Assembly: GCA_025506515.1 (NCBI GenBank)
Contig: CM046457.1
Span: 1,918,001 to 1,982,000, forward strand
Direction of reading: 5' to 3'
DNA length: 64,000 bases
DNA from: Flaveria trinervia
Lineage: Eukaryota; Streptophyta; Magnoliopsida; Asterales; Asteraceae
In this document: piece after piece, positions 21,491 through 34,399 of the stretch
Layout: each line of letters opens with the position of its first letter
How positions within the stretch are numbered: the stretch's first letter is position 1
Position numbers and translations under genes: made by a program
Notes under the pieces: model-generated
Databases searched by the model: none
What the model was told of the DNA's origin: nothing
Seen by the model: the letters and a program-made list of their open reading frames with translations, nothing else

Positions 21491-24208
21491 TGCTCAACAC
21501 TATAGTTTCTTTTATCTTCAAGCCTACATATACAAAGACTACTTATAGATGAGAATGTTTCTAATAAGCCCCTCATGATTGCAATATTTTCTCTTTTAGT
21601 CCCTCAAAATATTGGTGCATTGAATGATTGGTGATGTGGTCCATGTGGACACTCCCATGCAAATCTAGGGTCTTGGTCATCTACTCATATTTAAAGTCAT
21701 TGTTGGGCACACTACATTTAATAATATATAAATATATAAATATTTTTTTTCCTTTTCTATTTCAACTTTATAAATAGCAACTTATCATCATTATATATAT
21801 ATATATATTTTGTTAGTAATAAAGTATAAATAGTGGGATATGAAATACAACCCATTTCTAAATAGAGGTTTATGAAACTCACATGATCAGTTATACTTTT
21901 ATTAACTATGATAAAATACTTGGGTTATTGTTCACTTCACTCTCTTTGTGTTTATTATTATATATATTCTAATTATCAAATTTGCTTTTTTAATTTTTTG
22001 TTCATTGTTGTTGTATGTTGTTTTTGTCGTGTTGTATATTGTTTTGTTTATAAAGTCTACACGCCTCTCATTAATGTTAATTTTGCACCCCATTGCCTTC
22101 ACCCACTGCTCCTCCATTGCTCCGCTGCATCTCCGCTCCTTCACTCTTCATTGCAGTACTCTCTAACTATCGGTTATCGCAGTGAGATCATTTGCTTTTT
22201 ACTCGGTTAATCCTTTAGGGTTTTCAGATATGGTTTGTCTTGGATTCCGATTAAGATATGATTTCGTCTTGGTTTTCAATTGCATTTTTGGTATCATGAT
22301 GGTTACCGCTTGGGGTTTTCTGATCGGCTATAGTTTTTGGTGTTGGCTCCGATTGAACTTCCGTTGAGCTTTTCCGGTATTGTTGGTCGCTGACGGTGGT
22401 ATAACTTAATGCTACTTGACATAAGTTTACCCCCACGACCATAACTATATCTATTAAACACTATGTACAAGTCTATAATACAATTTGATATTTAAAATTA
22501 TTTATATGTTACGCAAACTGTATAAGTAATATGCATAGTTTGATAAATATAACTTCACGAAACCTACAAGTATTGTATTTTTCTAAAAGATATTCAATTA
22601 AAAAAATGGATTAATTATTTTATTTATATAACCATTAAAGGGAGATACTACTTTTAGATGTTGTAAGAACACAATGGTCAAAGTAGATATGCGGATGGTT
22701 GTTGGTTTTATTAAATTATAAATTACAAGTTTAGACCCTATAGTATTTACCAATCACATATTTAGTTCAGAAGTTCTTTTGATTCAATTTTAGTCTTTGG
22801 AGTATAAATCAATAAATTTCATTTACATCATGTGACAAATGGACGTAAGAGTATTTTTGTCTTTTTAGTATTACTTTTTCAGCAACTAAAAATTATATAT
22901 AATCATATGCTGCATAAAATTAAAAATAAGAAGTTTTCTACTAAAACTAAATTAAACTAATATTATTTGTATAGCTATCAAGAAATCAAAAATAAAGAAA
23001 TTTCAATGAAGCTAATCATCGATATTCCTTCTCCATCTTTAATTGTTTTGCCTCTTTTCAGTTAAAAATTTGGTTAATTAACATAATTTCTCATATTTAA
23101 GTTTCAGATTTTCATTTCTTTTTTCAAAATATAATTTCATTTTACCTTTGTTTATGTGGATGAGAGTGTTACCTTTTCCTAGTTTACGTAGCAAATCATA
23201 TTATATAATGTATCGGGTGTTACTGTTTAGTTGTAACAAGATGAGATGATGAATTCAAGATATCAGTTTATATGGCTCATTTTAAACTAGTCGGTTTTGA
23301 CTTGCATCTAACTCGTTTATATGGTCAACTTTATCATCTTGTATCATCCTAGACTATGGGTTAAAGGTGATGAAGATGATAAATTTACATTAATTCCTCT
23401 ATGTATATATTACATTAATTCCTCTACGTATATATTACTAGGTTAGAGCCCATGTATTACATAAGTGGAAAAAGTAAAACATGTATAAATCATTAATTTT
23501 ATAATATCTTATTTTTCTAGATTTTATAAGTTTTTGATGAAATAAAAATATAATTAATATTTGAAAATTATAACAAATAATGAAATTGAAAATTATTACG
23601 CTATCTTTAAAGATAAAATATAGTTGAAATCATATAATTTTGTATGTATTAATAAATTATTAAAATAAAAATAATTTATATTTTAAATTTTTTATAGTTT
23701 AATTTAATTGTTTAAAATAATTATCATTTAATATGAGAAAAACAAGAAACACAAATATAAATATATTTGTTAAACATATTTAGTAAATAGAGGAAAGTCA
23801 AATTGATTGTTGTTATGATTTTCGCATTTATTATGAGAGAAAGACGGGAAATAATTTTTTTGATATGCTACAACGATGACACATGTCATATGATGTGCTA
23901 GAATGATGATACGTATCTTTGAAAAATCTTCTGTTATTATAAGTTATAGATTATGGATTATAGATATAGATTATAGATGCATGAAATGTGACTCAACTAA
24001 TAATTTTTAACATGTTGAAAATAAGGGACTAATTGTTATGAAATAACTAATTAAGAATGAAAGTAAAATAATTAAAAGTTTTGGACTAAATTCATAAAAT
24101 GGATATATTCCAGGTACTAAACTAGTAAACTGTAATGATCACTTTGAATGTATTCGGTGAATTGATAAAGTGATGAACAACCACCGAACCACGTACTTAA
24201 CTCTACGT
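21491..24208. other. Intergenic AT-rich DNA upstream of the peroxidase copy
   Basis: No gene supported. 22360-22440 resembles the last part of the Helitron-like sequence near 19.25 kb (TTTTCCGGT-TTG-TGGTC). A degenerate Helitron-like end lies at 23438-23441 (minus strand, ACTAGG then CCCATGTATTACATAAG), with an AT-rich body to its right. Confidence 0.45.
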
Positions 24209-24261
24209 TTAGGGTGGTGGGGATCCGTAAATAGATCTTGAATGTACACGAAAGAAAAAGC

Positions 24262-24363
24262 GTTGCTGTTATTTTTTATAATCATATTATTGCTGTTCAC
24301 AAGTGAAGGCACTGAACGTGCACAAGGAAATAGTGTTGCTGTTATTTTTTATAATCATATTAT
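24262..24363 (+). repeat. Short direct repeat near the Harbinger left end
   Basis: The sequence GTTGCTGTTATTTTTTATAA and the next nine bases occur twice, 73 bp apart (24262 and 24335), inside the element. Confidence 0.85.
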
Positions 24364-24369
24364 GAAGTA

Positions 24370-25450
24370 TAATGCATGTGTACATTTGACTTCTCATTTT
24401 CTCGATCTTTATTGCTCTAGTCGATCGAGCATTTATTTGCCATCTTTTCTTCAAAACACCGAAAGCTCTTTCTTGTTTTTTCTTGCGGACTCTTGCACAT
24501 TTTTAAATTTCTTTTCTTTGTATGCAACCGGATAAGAATACGACTTCACAAAAGCTGACCAAAAATAATATATACCGTCGGCTAGATAGTCACCATGTTT
24601 ATATTGATGTCTATTAACATCAAACAAACATATCGGGGAGGTTTCCATTCAATTCTCATATAAAGATGGAAATTGATTGAGAAATTATAATTGTTGTTAG
24701 AACCACAACACCAAAATAAGAATGTCAAATCCACAAATCATTTGACGCCAAGCTTCAAAAATTACCGTTGGATCATCGTGATCACCATGATGATATTGTC
24801 CTCGCAGATGTGTAGGACAATTTCTTCATTCCAGCGAGTGCAATCAATGCTACTGAGCATGTTCGGTAGGTCATGTCTATATTGATATGAATCATACAAC
24901 AATGCGATTTTATTGCTAGTGGGTCTTCATAAATATTTATCATCGTATAATCAATAATAGCGTTGCAAAAATATTCAAAACATTCATTAGAAGTTTTAGC
25001 AGACATAGCTAAGTATTCATCGTATTTGTCAGGTGAATCATGTATTGCCGAATAGCACTTTTGTATTGGTGTGAAACTTTCTTTCCACCTCCTATTAAAC
25101 CCTTCTTTAAATCACGGAAATTTGTTGTGTATTTTTTCAAAAATGCATAAAAATAATTATCAAGGAACCTGAAACCTATTTCTAAATATCTCGTCTATTT
25201 ATTTTGGATTATCCATAAAATAATCGTGCATAAGAACATTATTAGCCCAACACGATCACGTTTCAAGATCTTTTTTTCTCGAACTTTCAAACTCGTCGAC
25301 GTTTTCGACTAGAAGACTAAAAAATTCCAATCCCTCGGACTGAGAATCATCCAAAGAGGATGAGGAGTAAACAAAACAAATATTGCGTGACATTTTTTTA
25401 AAGTTGTTAGTGAGTAAAGGAGATTTTTTTTGAATTAGTTTGAAAAACAT
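24370..25450 (-). pseudogene. PIF/Harbinger transposase (DDE nuclease), broken
   Basis: The minus strand gives, in order and with many frame changes and stops: MHDYFMDNP, IDEIFRNRFQVP and LFLCIFEKIHNKFP (the conserved N-terminal part), then FTPIQKCYSAIHDSPDKYDEYL, and CFEYFCNAIIDYT. The catalytic stretch is degraded. ASNDLWI-HSYFGV near 24735 matches the ASYDLWIWHAFFG block around the second Asp, and HQYKHGDYLADGIY near 24600 matches the block before the last acidic residue. KKFKNVQESARKN ends it. It would have cut and joined DNA at the TIRs. Confidence 0.82.
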
Positions 25451-25765
25451 GAGTTATAGGTAGTATTTATAGTGTATTTTTTGGCATTTAGTTTTCAAGG
25501 GGTGGGGATGTTGACGGTAAAAAAATAACCGTTTGAAACGGTAAAAAGGTGATAAAAGGTTGTATGGCACGACATTTATTCGGCATGTGTTGTGATGAGT
25601 CACGGCGTGTTGCCGCGCGACACCAGCCCAGCCGCAAGGTCGCGACGCAAGCACCCACACAACCCTTAATATTTTTTCTAAACTATAATAGTTTTAATTT
25701 TATAAGTGATCAACACTCTATATTTTACATGTACTCTACTCATAAATTCACAATATTTACTTGTT

Positions 25766-26153
25766 GATCCAAACAATTAAAAACTAAACTCAAATCATGA
25801 CCTATAATTAAATTATCAACAATTGGAACAACAATTAATCAACTCAATTTTAAAGTAACAAATCTAAAAATACAATGAACACGATAAAAACCGATTGAAT
25901 CATTAAATCACAGTATGGTATCATGACTTATCACTCATGAGCGATTAATCAATCCAAATAGTTAAAAACTAAACTCAAATCATGACCTATAATAAATTAT
26001 TAACAATTGGAACAAAAATAAATCAACTCAAATTTAAAGTAAACAAATCTAAAAACACAATGAACACAATAAAGACCGATTGAATAAGTAAATCACAGTA
26101 TGGTATCATAACTTATCACTCATGAGCGATTAATCGATCCAAACAATTAAAAA
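25766..26153 (+). repeat. 185-bp tandem repeat, two copies and a bit
   Basis: Copies start at 25766, 25951 and 26136, each with ATCCAAA-A-TTAAAAA. Both full copies share ACTCAAATCATGACCTATAA and end with CACTCATGAGCGATTAATC. The third copy stops after about 18 bases. No coding potential. Confidence 0.92.
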
Positions 26154-26224
26154 AAAGCTTGCTCTGCAGAACCATCGCTTCCGTTAAGTTAGTGAGGGTT
26201 GGTTGGTTGTTTGTTAATAATATA

Positions 26225-26620
26225 CTAGCCAGAGTAAATCCATATATTATGACTCAAATAAATAAAAAATTAAGTAAAATAAAATTGTATTAATTATAAA
26301 ATGATAATTTATAGCTAAAGAGCTAAACAATTTGTTTCAAAATAACTTGTTTTTTAAAAAGCATTTTAATAATTTTTTATTATAATTCTTAATTTTAATT
26401 ATTTTTTGTTTTAAAAATGTTACTTTTTAGAAACATCAATTTTAATTTTTTTTTGTATGTTTAAAAGAAGTTTGATGTTTAAAAAAACTTCTTATAATAA
26501 AAGATGTTTTTTTAATTTAATAAAAAATGTTTGTAATCTAAAAATGAGTTATATAGTATTATCAATTAATGCGATGATTTAATATAAGACAAAAACAAGA
26601 AATTTTTTGTGAGGAAGAAT
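26225..26620 (-). mobile_element. Helitron-like degenerate 3' terminus and body
   Basis: Starts ACTAGCC then a weak palindrome ATCCATATATTATGA; the AT-rich body (TAATTATAAAA, TTTGTTTCAAAATAA) resembles 6830-7150 in the same orientation. The hairpin is degraded. Confidence 0.4.
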
Positions 26621-26876
26621 GTGACGCTAACACATGTCTTATTTAGTCATCTTTTTATTAGAGTAGAAAAATAAATATTAACTTTTTAATAGTTAGCGGT
26701 CTTTTAGTTATTTTATAAGTAATTAACAGAAAATGATAACAACCATTCAAGTCGGGGACCTTTTTGTTATGTTTTTTTCAAACCTTTTGGATCAACTTTA
26801 TAATTTCTCAAAACCAGGGAAAGAAAATGAAATCAGACACAAGCATAAAAGTGTTCCCAAAACGTCATTTATTTAA

Positions 26877-27311
26877 GGGGTAACTTTGTAAAATAGTAAC
26901 CAACTTTCAAAAGTGTTTCAATTAAGTAACTCAAGTTTTAAAAGTGTTCCAATTAGATCACTCATTTTTATATTTTGTACAAATTAAAAGTCATAACATA
27001 TTTTTTAGCATGTTATACTTTTGGATTCAGTTAAAAAATATTTTTTCTATCTTTTGAAGCTGATATAGAACGTTGATGTAAATTTTAGGCACTTTTTTTT
27101 TTCATAAGTAACATGTTTTTTTTTTTTTTAATATAATTTTGTATATTGAAAATTCTAACTCCAATGTTTTTTCCATCGTTACTTTCTTATCATAATAAAA
27201 TTTGGTAATGACTCGATTTGATCGTTTGGAGGTCCATTTTGAGAAAAATATGCATGAGTGACTAAATTAGAACACTTTTAAAACTTGGTTATTATTCTGT
27301 GACATTTTCCC
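26877..27311. mobile_element. Mutator-like MITE
   Basis: Long inverted ends: GGGTAACTTTGTAAAATAG on the left and GGGAAAATGTCACAGAATA read from the right, both going on to TAACCAA. AAGTGTTYYAATTA-type units are repeated in each arm. Flanking TTTATTTAA (26868-26876) and TTTATTTTT (27312-27320) match at seven of nine bases, which fits the 9-bp duplication of Mutator-like elements. No ORF. Confidence 0.65.
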
Positions 27312-27358
27312 TTTATTTTTAATGTATTATTGTCTTCCACACAACTGAAAAATACATT

Positions 27359-27391
27359 ATCTCGCCGTGTAGCGCGAGAATAAGTCCTATT
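27359..27391 (+). mobile_element. Degenerate Helitron-like 3' end
   Basis: TCTCGC and GCGAGA form a stem, followed by about ten bases and CCTATT in place of CTAGT. Layout matches the terminus at 19319-19350. Confidence 0.35.
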
Positions 27392-27490
27392 TCACAACAA
27401 TTTATTTTTATTTTCTTATGATGCTTATTAGAGGTAAGGCCTTGTTTTTAGAGCATTCACAATCTATCTTACATTTTTATCTTTATAATT

Positions 27491-27521
<31 letters not shown>

Positions 27522-28199
27522 TATTATTTTAATTAAATAATATTTTTCATACATTTATCATTATATTTTCTCTCTTATTCACTAACAAAACTTTTGAAAA
27601 TATTAAAAAATAGAAAAACGCGGTACATATCCCATAAATTTTCTTTCTGTTTCACTCACAAACACTAACAATTAGCACCTATAATATACAGTACCTCCTC
27701 ACATAAAAATAAGAAATGAACTATGAATGTTCTAAGATTTTTTGGTAACACTTTTTCAGTAACCAAAATTATATGGATTAAAGTAAAACAAGAACTTTTC
27801 TACTAAAATTGAATTAAAGTAATATTTTTGATACATTATCAAGAAATAAAAAGAAAAAAGAAATCAACTGAAGCTAATTATTCATATTCCTTTTTCATCT
27901 TTAATTGTTTTACCTGTTTTTATCCGAATATTTTGGTTGATATAACCTACTTTTTAATATTAAAGTTTAAAATATTCTATGTTTCACCCTATGTGGTTTG
28001 GGTGGGTAGGGTTCGGACACCAAAGATTCAATTAATAACCAAACCGGGTTTTGCTGTTCATTGACTTAACTAGTTCATAATTTTGGGTCCATTGTTGTTA
28101 CAGGTTTATGCACCTGAAATCTTTAAGGATACCATTTAAGCTAGGACAAAACACGAACTTACAAATAGACTAGTAACATGTATGTGTAAGCTTAAAATA

Positions 28200-28605
28200 A
28201 GGCATAAATATTTCTACCGACATATGAAGACGCTAATAATTCCAAGCACCATTATATAAACAAAATCACTTACAAGCATCTTTACATGAGATCTTACATA
28301 TTATATCTTGAAAGTATTTTAAAAACACATGATCATGTCTAATACGATACCAACTTCCCGTCTTGATTGTTTTCCATGTTTGTTAGCACAAAAAATCATA
28401 AGAGTTTCTACGTGGACAATTTGCACGTATGTTCCCTTGGGTGCTATGGTCAATTCCCCATCTTTATTGGTACATTCACAAGTTTTAAAATAGTGTTTGA
28501 TTGATCCTAAAGTTTTTGACAATGCCTGTGGTTTTGGTTTTTTGTGTATTGGTCTTAAACTATGATGAAAAGCCCTTGGCAATTTAGTGGATCAACAAAA
28601 CATTT
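28200..28605 (-). pseudogene. Peroxidase 3'-exon relic
   Basis: Nucleotide similarity with the 3' end and downstream flank of the intact peroxidase (55985-56350) is plain: CCAACTTCCCGTCTTGATTG, then CAATTTGCACGTAT, and AAAAGCCCTTG. The minus strand keeps LSKTLG, TAPKGTY in place of LTGTQGE, and GKQSRREVG at the end. Only the last third of exon 3 remains, with indels. Exons 1 and 2 are not visible upstream. It marks another lost member of the cluster. Confidence 0.8.
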
Positions 28606-30522
28606 GTTGTTAGTCAATTAAATCCAATAGAACTTAAAAGGTTCAAGATTTGATCACAAAATTAGGTTACAAAAAAAATATATATATATAAAAACTGGCA
28701 CAAAACCATCCCTCAAAGTGAACCATGAATGGATTAGCCTCGTCTTATCATTGAATCTTCAAAGTAGATGATATTAAGCATGTAGATTTGATGATCATGA
28801 TGTTAGAAAGTCTTAGAATGGTGTAAGATAGTCATTTTTTTGTCCAAGAATGCTATGGTAAAAAAATGTATCTTTTGTTTTAGGGTTAATGCCATTTTAA
28901 AACCTCTCGAATTAGGTCAAAATCCGCCAAAATGCGGTGCCCAACATCGGTGAAACCAACAATGGTGCTAGTGGTGCCCTTAGCACCAGTTGAGCTGAAA
29001 TTTGCTGGAACAACGTTGATTCCTAGACGGTGGGTGGTGCCTAGGATGGCATCGGTGGTGCCTAGGATGGCATCGGTGGTGTCAACCCCTGCAATGCTTT
29101 GATTTTCACTTGTAACTTTTAGCGAGATAAGTCATGGGTCCTGTAACACTTTTCTACCTAAATTTATTCCCATATTAAGTCACCATGATGTTGCAACTTT
29201 TCTTTTGCATTTCTTTACCTTTGGGATTTCAATTTTCGTCATGTTTCTTTCATATTCTTTATGTTCATCATCTTTCACCTACAAGACAAAAACCCTTTAA
29301 AAGTAACTATATTTCTTATAGGTTGATGCAGACATGAATAACACACTTAAAAATTGACTTTTCACCATTTGGTCATTTGTCATTTATAAGAGAAATTATC
29401 TTAAGATTTTGAGTTAATTTTAATTTTACTTTTTGTGGGTTAACAACAATAACTACTCCTATAAAAGTATATAAGAACATTAATTTCAATCTAAAAGTCG
29501 ATCATTTGTTTAATTTGTAATCCAAAAGTTTTTATCATTTATAGATATATTATATTAAAATTTAAAGAACTTGTTAAAATTTTAGATTGAAATTGAAATT
29601 AATGTTGAAACTTTTAAAGATAAATTAATATTTTAGTCTTTTGAAAGAATTGGCTATTTTCTATAAAATTTAGAGGAAAAACCAAATTTAACTCTAAGAT
29701 TTGTTAGCTAATATATAATTGTTTTATATAACGTTGTATATGGGTAGTATTATAGTAAAATAGTATTTAATCTAGAATGCCTAAGAAGGATCGTGACATT
29801 GACACATATCTTTCTATTGTTTTAAAAATAAGAACATTTTAGTAATTGTGTTAAATACGTTAGCTTGTTGTGTCTTATACTTTTATGGTGTCGAATCTTG
29901 TTGTTTATATTAATTATATCAACTTATTATCTATCATTATGTTTACAATTAGAAGCAAACAATGATATACTTTTTTTAATGTATTTTGAAAAACTCATAG
30001 TGTTGAAAGTAACACAATTGTTTTTTTGTCATTATTTTTATAGATGATATAAACTTGTTATTTTTTATTATTGTATATTACAATTAAAATTATACAATGA
30101 TGTTATTTTACCATTTTTTTCTCAAAAATTATAGTATTTAAGATAACACAATGATGATAAAAAGCCACAATGAGTGATTGTGTTATTTTATCATATAGAC
30201 ATACACCCGCAATGGAAATGTATCTAATTAAGTAAGATGCATCCGCTGTAGACAGACATTGAATCATATAAATAAATCAATGCTTTTAAAAACCATAGTC
30301 ATATTGATACATTTTAAAACAATGAAGAAACTTGCAAAAAGTTAAACAAAAGTGGATATTCATACATTACCAATCTAGCAAAAGTTTCCTATAATATGAT
30401 TTCAACTATTAATTAAGTAGATTTGTGGTTGAGATTATTGCTTTATATTATTTAGTTTTAAGAGTATTTATATTTGAATATATTCATTGTATTTTTTTGT
30501 TGTAAAACAGTAATTATAAAGT
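28606..30522. other. Intergenic DNA
   Basis: No gene seen. A 21-bp unit GGTGGTGCCTAGGATGGCAT(C) is repeated in tandem at about 29033-29074. The rest is AT-rich. Confidence 0.5.
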
Positions 30523-30527
30523 ACTAA

Positions 30528-32457
30528 TGCCACACCCTCAATTTCCACAAACAGGGTATTACCGTTAGACGCGTAACATGTCAGGATCTCAGCCACTAGT
30601 TACATCAAATGACACACCAATTACAATTCATAATTGCTTGTTAACATTTGAAATTTCTAAAAACATAGTAATAACGTAAACATGAAAGTAATTGCGGAAG
30701 CGTAATAACTTGTAAATCAATTGGCGTAAACGCGCACAAACCAAATAAAGTATAATATGTGGAAATTGTAAATCGTTCATTAAACCCGGTGATAATGAAT
30801 GCAAAAATAAGATGATAATAATCGTGCGCACCTTAAGAACCTAAAAGAAACATGCTAAAGTGTCAACACAAGGTTGGTAATTTCAAAGGTTTTGAGATAA
30901 ACATAATATGATAGAAAGCAGATGCAGTTGACAAAGTAATATCAGTAGATAACTAGTCTATATAACATGTTACTAAGTGTATAAAGTTTGCAACTGAAGC
31001 TGACAATGTAAATGAAGGGCTCGGCTGTGAATACTAGGTCATAACAACATAAATTAGGTCAATTAAACACCCATTTGATGTGCAGTCATGCTAGCGCGAC
31101 TAGCTCGGGTGGGGTTTGTTAAACCCAGTAGATCTACTCAGAATTACCTCGCTAAAATACATAAATTAATGGTTCGAGTATGAGGACTTAAGTATGGTAT
31201 AACACTAGTAACAACGACATTACATTAATACTGATTAAATGAAATACGTTTAAAACACATGTTTCTTTCCTCCAAGGAAAACATGTAAAGTGGTGCTGAG
31301 AACTCACCTTGAATGCACAACAACATGTAAAACAAGCACAAATGATCGGGTTTCGATTAACTTGAATTTCATGTTAATATTTAATTGAGATTAAATTTTA
31401 ATAATATAACTAATTATTGAAAATGGAATGGTATAGTTTTATGACCACGACTTAATTACGACACAGGCTACCGGTTGATTCCCCACTCACAATCACCCCA
31501 ACTTGCATAAGAGAATTGCTTATATATGTTATTAATTATAAAAACCTTCGGAACTCTTACATTTCATAACACGTAACTCACATAACACTACACTTAACGA
31601 CACAAACAAAACACACCCTTATGAAGATTTTTATACGCACAACACACACACTATATATATATACACACACACTATAACATTCTTAACACACTACACACAT
31701 ACATATGCATGCCTAAAGAAAATCCAATGTCCTCCACCATGTCATGCATAACACCATATACACAAACATACATTTTCACATGCCCCTCAACCAAACATAA
31801 ATCACGCACACACACACACACACCTAGTACTCACATACACAAAGTTCTGATGCAATACCCACATACTCACTGCCTTCACACTCAAAAACACACACACACA
31901 CACACATCACAAACCCCACATACATGTAAAGTAAGCACACAAACACATACACACTCAAAGATATGTACACATGCATAACAAGCAATGGCCAAGAACCCGA
32001 GTGGGAGCACTCGCACTCTACACCTTCGACCTTAGGTGATCATGCACGCATATATGCCTCGCATGCGCCCTGTCGAGTTACTTTCGCGTATACGTAAGTA
32101 AAGTACACCTGCGATTGTACCCTTACATGGTGTACGTAACCTGTACACAGACCCATGCGACCGGTACTGCTAAGTATACGCACGGATCCGGTTTTCCAAA
32201 CTCCAAACCCACGTAATCAAACATATACAATAACTGCAAACCGGGGTTTCGAAACCATACTTAAATGGACCTGCGCAATAATAGAATTCATACCTTAAGT
32301 GGTCGTCGTTGAGAACTCGCGGTTGCAGCCAGAGAAAAATGTTTTAATTAATTATAATTATAGAACGAATTTAGATAATAAAATAAATTATGCGAGAACA
32401 AGGTAACTAAGGTTGGGCTAAAGGTGTTAAGGTGAAAGTATGGGGTGTCACATCACA
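30528..32457 (+). mobile_element. Solo LTR A
   Basis: Starts TGCCACACCC and ends GGGGTGTCACATCACA, with the TG...CA and inverted CACCC-type ends of LTRs. The target duplication ACTAA lies at 30523-30527 and, after the inserted CACTA element, at 55079-55083. The CACTA cut this duplication two bases after the LTR end. No primer site, polypurine tract or coding part is attached, so it is a solo LTR. A CA-rich zone at 31590-31980 lies within it. Confidence 0.8.
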
Positions 32458-32459
32458 AC

Positions 32460-32580
32460 CACTAGTAGAGAAATTATTTTTATAGGTGGTGAAAAAGATT
32501 TTTTTAGGCAGTTTTAAACCGCCAAAATTAATTTGATTTTTCTGGACGGTTTAAATAAAAGGCAATAATCATTAAACAAT
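32460..32580 (+). repeat. CACTA left terminal and subterminal repeats
   Basis: CACTAGTAGAGAAATTA opens the element. GGTGG, AGGCAGTTTTAAACCGCC and GGACGGTTT motifs follow, as bound by TNPA-type proteins in this superfamily. Confidence 0.8.
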
Positions 32581-33374
32581 AAACCACTCGAAAACATGAG
32601 ATTGGATATCAAGCGCCGAAAATTGTTTTTATCTAAATTGAAACTAGTATTGAAATTTTATATAAATCCAGAATTTATAAACCAAATCACACAAGAGTAT
32701 TTTATATACCAAATCGCACAATAAAAATTAATAAACCACAACTAAAACAAAATGTTACCAACACCAACGCGCACAATAAAAATTTATAAAACAAATCGCA
32801 CAAGAGTATTTTATAAACATACAATCAAAACCCATAGAATTCAAAGCAAAAACATCAAGATCGAATATTAAATATAAAGTTAACATTTAAATTGCATACA
32901 TCTTGACATGTAATACTTAAACATAGTTAAAATCAAAACAATCTAGCTTTCACTAAATACTAATACAAAGGTATTTATCCAACTACGATATTATAGTATA
33001 TAAAAATCTACATATGATAGCTACTATTTTCCAAATACCATTTTAAGACATCACTTCATGACATTTGCGACTAACTTATGGATCTTCACTTGTGTGACAT
33101 AGGACCGGTCGGTTGACTTCGAAATCTAAAAAAGTAAAACAAAAAAGGAATAAATTTAGTTAGACATGAATTAAAAAATACACACACACACACTTGATTA
33201 GTTTTACAAATTCAAAATTTTAAACTAAAACTATAGCATATTCGAATATATCTTAACAACCTGAGAACCTAAATAAATATAAGCCCTAATTATCATGTAA
33301 TAACCCTAACAATCAATACCCAAATAAGAAAAACCCTTAAGATGTGTATGTAAATTCTAAAAAAAATACTTACG

Positions 33375-33600
33375 TTACCGTTGGAGGGGGAACATGTGTG
33401 AACTTGTGAGCTGGTTCAAACTATGTAAAAAATTACTAGTTAGATATATATGCACACGCACACACAAATAATAAAATGTAGAAATTGAGTTGTTGATTAC
33501 CATATCCTTGAAAGTTCCCATAGTAGCCATATATATATGATAATATTTTGTTGGGTCTTGTTCAAGTTGACTTTGATATTCAACACGTTGCATAGATGGC
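33375..33600 (-). pseudogene. C-terminal exons of the CACTA second ORF
   Basis: Minus-strand pieces MQRVEYQSQLEQDPTKYYHIY...GTFKDM before a GT, and FEPAHKFTHVPPPTVT near 33430-33375, are in the place expected for the last exons of the second gene. They are separated from the upstream exons at 51.2-52.5 kb by LTR B. The assignment rests on position and reading frame, not on a recognised motif. Confidence 0.45.
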
Positions 33601-34391
33601 GGGAACTAAATTCAAAAAAGTTATAAAGTTATAGAGTATATGTAATTTTGTTTATGTGTTATCAACATTAATTTCCTTAATATTGATAACATTATTTGCA
33701 TCATAAAACTTTAAACCTGAATAACCCAACTAATATAAACATAGAATTCAATTTAAAAAATATGACATCCCGTGTTTTCAAGTTAATAACCGTACGTTAA
33801 TAAAATATAAAAATTATTTAAATGCATCATAAGACTTAATTTTATGATAAATAAGGTCATTTAAGGTCTAGCAAAGCTCCTTTATAAATAATTTTATAAT
33901 TGGTAATATTTAGAAATTACTGGGTCCTGTAGCGATAAAGCATTTAACGAATGTTGGTAATAATTTGGTTAATAAAATTTGGTCAATAAATATTGAATAT
34001 TATAACATAATAAATATTAAGTGAAAATATTATTAGTAATGAATAATAACAATAATATTATTTACTTTGATCACGTAAAATTAATACTTTTTAAATATTG
34101 TCGTGATGCAACGTACAGTCCGTTGCACACTGTGTTATATCATGTATATTTTTATTCTTGACTTTTTGTCACTATTATTTAATGTTTTCAACCCTTGGGA
34201 AACCTCAAATTAATACTTTAATTTTATAGAAAATATTTGCGTAAAAACCCGAACGTTTAAGATTTTTACAAAAAAAATCTAACGAGACCGAGACCCGCCT
34301 TACATCCGGTGGCATCTCACTTAGAGATCCACCAGCCATTTTTATGAATTAATTGCATGATTAGATTACTCTATTCACACTTGAAAATCTC

Positions 34392-34399
34392 TATATAAA
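34392..34399 (+). promoter_or_regulatory. TATA box of LTR B
   Basis: TATATAAA followed by CACTTCACACTCCATC, a plant initiator-like pyrimidine-rich start region about 30 bp downstream. Confidence 0.55.

Larger units (their letters stand above)
24212..25665 (-). mobile_element. PIF/Harbinger DNA transposon, decayed
   Basis: The element is flanked by TTA on both sides (24209-24211 and 25666-25668), the usual 3-bp target of this superfamily. Ends are inverted: GGGTGGTGGGG on the left and GGGTTGTGTGGG read from the right. It encodes a Harbinger nuclease on the minus strand. No Myb-like second ORF, normally present in full elements, is seen, so it could not move on its own. Confidence 0.85.

Noticed and set aside
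21908..22210. 100-codon Phe/Tyr-rich frame
   Set aside because: AT-rich intergenic DNA next to Helitron-like sequence; overlapping frames on both strands look equally good.
31709..31978. Thr/His-rich 89-codon frame
   Set aside because: It comes from CA-rich low-complexity sequence inside solo LTR A.
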